Source: a cyanobacterium endosymbiont of Epithemia clementina EcSB (GTDB taxonomy: Bacteria > Cyanobacteriota > Cyanobacteriia > Cyanobacteriales > Microcystaceae). Taken from it: a stretch of DNA of 64,000 nt. Shown piece by piece: positions 62,184-64,000 of the stretch; the stretch's first letter is position 1; each line of letters starts with the position of its first letter. The stretch lies in contig NZ_CP123991.1 in the NCBI RefSeq assembly GCF_029919255.1, positions 1,357,110-1,421,109 of the forward strand, written 5' to 3'. Both the position numbers and the translations under genes were made by a program. The notes beneath the pieces are model-generated. The model saw nothing but the letters and a program-made list of their open reading frames with translations, had not been told where the DNA came from and did not search any database.

Positions 62184-62224
62184 TTAGAGATAATTTCTTC
62201 TTATTAAGAAGAAATTATCTCTAA
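62184..62224. repeat. Perfect hairpin, 20-bp arms, 1-nt loop
   Basis: Arms 62184-62203 and 62205-62224 around a single T, no mismatch. No gene end adjacent. Confidence 0.9.
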
Positions 62225-63338
62225 TTATTTCATGTTTTTAAAAATAGAAAATATCGTATTTTTTCTATTAAAAACTTTAATTTAAGTAACTTGAATCGCA
62301 AAATACTTCAGCAAGATCTGGACTTGATTTGATATCCCTAACACCAAACATTTAAAAAATCTGTCTATAGCCTAAAGCTGCCATTTTCTTTTCTATACTT
62401 TAACTTTTGTTTAATTAACGTTAATGTAAATTAATCTCCTCTCCAATAAGAGGCTATATTATTCCTGCAAATACATAAATTTCGATGTTTAAATTAACCT
62501 TTAGCAAATTAATTATTAATTATATTGGGCTATTAACACAATTAATAAGCATCTGAAGATACGCGTAAAAACGCATATTAAATTTATTTATAAAACGATA
62601 AAAGTAAAATTTTGAATTACATATTAGCATAGACCATGTCTAAAAATATTAGAAATTAATCTAGTACTTAAACATTAGCTATCTTAATAGATATATTATT
62701 TTTCTGTTGATTACTAATAATATTCTTCTGTTTTAAAAAACAAATATTGACGATCAATTTATTAAAAACTAAATTAACTAGTTTTTATATTTTTTTAAGG
62801 CATTATCTCGTAATAAACTTTAAATATCTAGTGTATATTAATTACTTCAATTTGCTGTTTATCTGGTATTAACTGATGTCTATACGTTGATCGGAGTCCT
62901 CTGTAAGTAAGTTTATTTATTGGTAAAATCAGTCACACTGTACAGTTTTTAATGATTGACATATGGCAAAGTAGTTTATTTCCCATTGTTTTTTGAAGTA
63001 ATTAGAAGGAAAATCATCATAACGAAAAAGAAAGAACAATCTAAATTCTTCATTTTTTGTTTTCTGTCTCTGCTGTTATAGTGTGCATAATTTTTAATTA
63101 TGAAAAGATGTCAATGTAGGCAGACAGACAAAGATTAATTTTGGTCTTCCCATCACTTCAGATTAAACTAATAGTACTTTTGGGGTATACTCTCTATGCA
63201 TGTTATGATAGACCGGTAGGCAATAAAACCTTAAGTTACAAAGTCTTTGAAAATAAGTTGCCGTCTTCGTTGGGGTTGAAAGCTACAACTATCAGCAGGT
63301 TGAACTGGGGGATTTAATTGAGTCCTTGTCAAACTAGC

Positions 63339-64000
63339 ATGGCCAAGTATTCTAAGCAAAAATTAACCATTGCCGTAGTCGGTGATATTCACGGTCAGTG
63401 GGAAGAGGACGATAATCTCGCCCTAGAAAATTTAGGAGTTGATCTTGTCCTCTTTGTTGGGGATTTTGGGAATGAGGCAGTTTCTATTGTTCGTTTAATT
63501 GCTAATCTTGATCTCCCTAAAGCGGCTATTATGGGCAATCATGATGCTTGGTACACCGCTTCAGACTGGGGGCGAGAACAATGTCCTTATGATCGGACCA
63601 GAGAAGATTGGCTACAAGCACAACTCGATTTATTAGGGACAGCCCATGTAGGTTATGCGAAGCTAGATTTTGTAGAATTAAACCTTTCGGTGGTGGGAAG
63701 TCGTCCCTACAGTTGGGGCGGCTCTCAATGGAAGAACAAGAGCTTTTTACGGGATCACTACGGTGTCACTAGTTTTGCAGAGTCTACTGCTAAAATTGTC
63801 GCTGCAGCCCAACAGGCAACATACAATACTATCGTTCTTTTAGGACATAATGGACCAACAGGATTAGGAGAAGAACCTGAAGCGATCTGTGGACGTGATT
63901 GGAAACCCTTGGGAGGTGATCACGGTGACCCTGATTTGGCACAGGCTATCATTGAAGTTCACGCTTTGGGTAAACACATTCCCTTAGTAACTTTCGGGCA
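63339..64000 (+). CDS. Metallophosphoesterase, TIGR04168-like (3' end outside window)
   Basis: About 220 residues are visible of a calcineurin-like metallophosphoesterase. The metal-binding motifs are in order: AVVGDIHGQWEED near residue 14, LFVGDFGNEAVS near residue 41, MGNHDAWY near residue 67, and LLGHNGPTG near residue 165; a further DHGD follows near the edge. The DFGN variant in place of GDxxD and the SWGGSQWKNKSF block suggest the cyanobacteria/plant group TIGR04168. The ATG at 63339 gives MAKYSKQKLTIAVVGDIHG. The substrate is unknown; proteins of this group act on phosphoesters with two metal ions. It follows a 4.9-kb gap. Confidence 0.88.
   Translation, partial: MAKYSKQKLTIAVVGDIHGQWEEDDNLALENLGVDLVLFVGDFGNEAVSIVRLIANLDLPKAAIMGNHDAWYTASDWGREQCPYDRTREDWLQAQLDLLGTAHVGYAKLDFVELNLSVVGSRPYSWGGSQWKNKSFLRDHYGVTSFAESTAKIVAAAQQATYNTIVLLGHNGPTGLGEEPEAICGRDWKPLGGDHGDPDLAQAIIEVHALGKHIPLVTFG

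Larger units (their letters stand above)
58433..63338. other. 4.9-kb gene-poor region
   Basis: The longest gap in the window. Supported contents: an IS relic (58550-58620), a DUF2141 pseudogene (58734-59164), a hairpin (59434-59464), a candidate Yfr1 RNA (60514-60634), an amber-interrupted small gene (61853-62095) and a 20-bp-arm hairpin (62184-62224). The rest is AT-rich with stops in all frames. Confidence 0.65.

Overview
The window looks like a piece of an AT-rich, eroding cyanobacterial genome. Cyanobacterial identity rests on several lineage-typical genes: plant-type [2Fe-2S] ferredoxin, Ycf54, cyanobacterial biliverdin reductase, a ChpX/ChpY-type CO2 hydration protein, a DUF3146-like protein, the NDH-SelD fusion, a RodZ-like protein and a ComB-type phosphatase. 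Erosion is shown by kilobase-long gaps full of recognisable but broken genes (IS630 transposase, ECF sigma factor, Spy/CpxP-like protein, DUF2141 protein, RTX protein). This combination fits a Crocosphaera/Cyanothece-related cyanobacterium in genome reduction, for example a spheroid-body type endosymbiont of rhopalodiacean diatoms. That placement is inference, not proof.

Layout. Positions 1-19,540 are densely coded (about 95 % by hand count) and form one surface-glycan locus. It has a GT2 dolichol-phosphate-mannose-synthase-like enzyme, several multi-pass GT-C-like membrane proteins, a tandem paralogue pair of large membrane proteins around a methyltransferase, a FkbM methyltransferase, and two very long bimodular glycosyltransferases. 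Plus-strand genes (837-7733) and minus-strand genes (7813-19540) converge near 7.77 kb. From 19.6 kb to the end, coding density falls to roughly 40 %.

In the sparse part the intact genes are mostly housekeeping or metabolism: bvdR, petF, a degenerate DinG-like helicase, a PCP_red-domain protein, comB, ackA, a secreted repeat protein, rodZ-like, ycf54, pdxJ, a LolD/MacB-type ABC ATPase, ruvB, a squalene/phytoene synthase family enzyme, glyQ, a CO2 hydration protein, trmH, the NDH-SelD fusion and the start of a metallophosphoesterase. They are mostly single-gene units separated by 0.3-5 kb.

The gaps hold relics and unusual structure: more than a dozen perfect hairpins with 13-28 bp arms, a 276-bp nearly identical inverted repeat around the PCP_red gene, a dispersed decayed IS family, and a candidate Yfr1 small RNA near 60.5 kb carrying the 11-nt motif ACTCCTCACAC. 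No tRNA, rRNA or CRISPR array was recognised.
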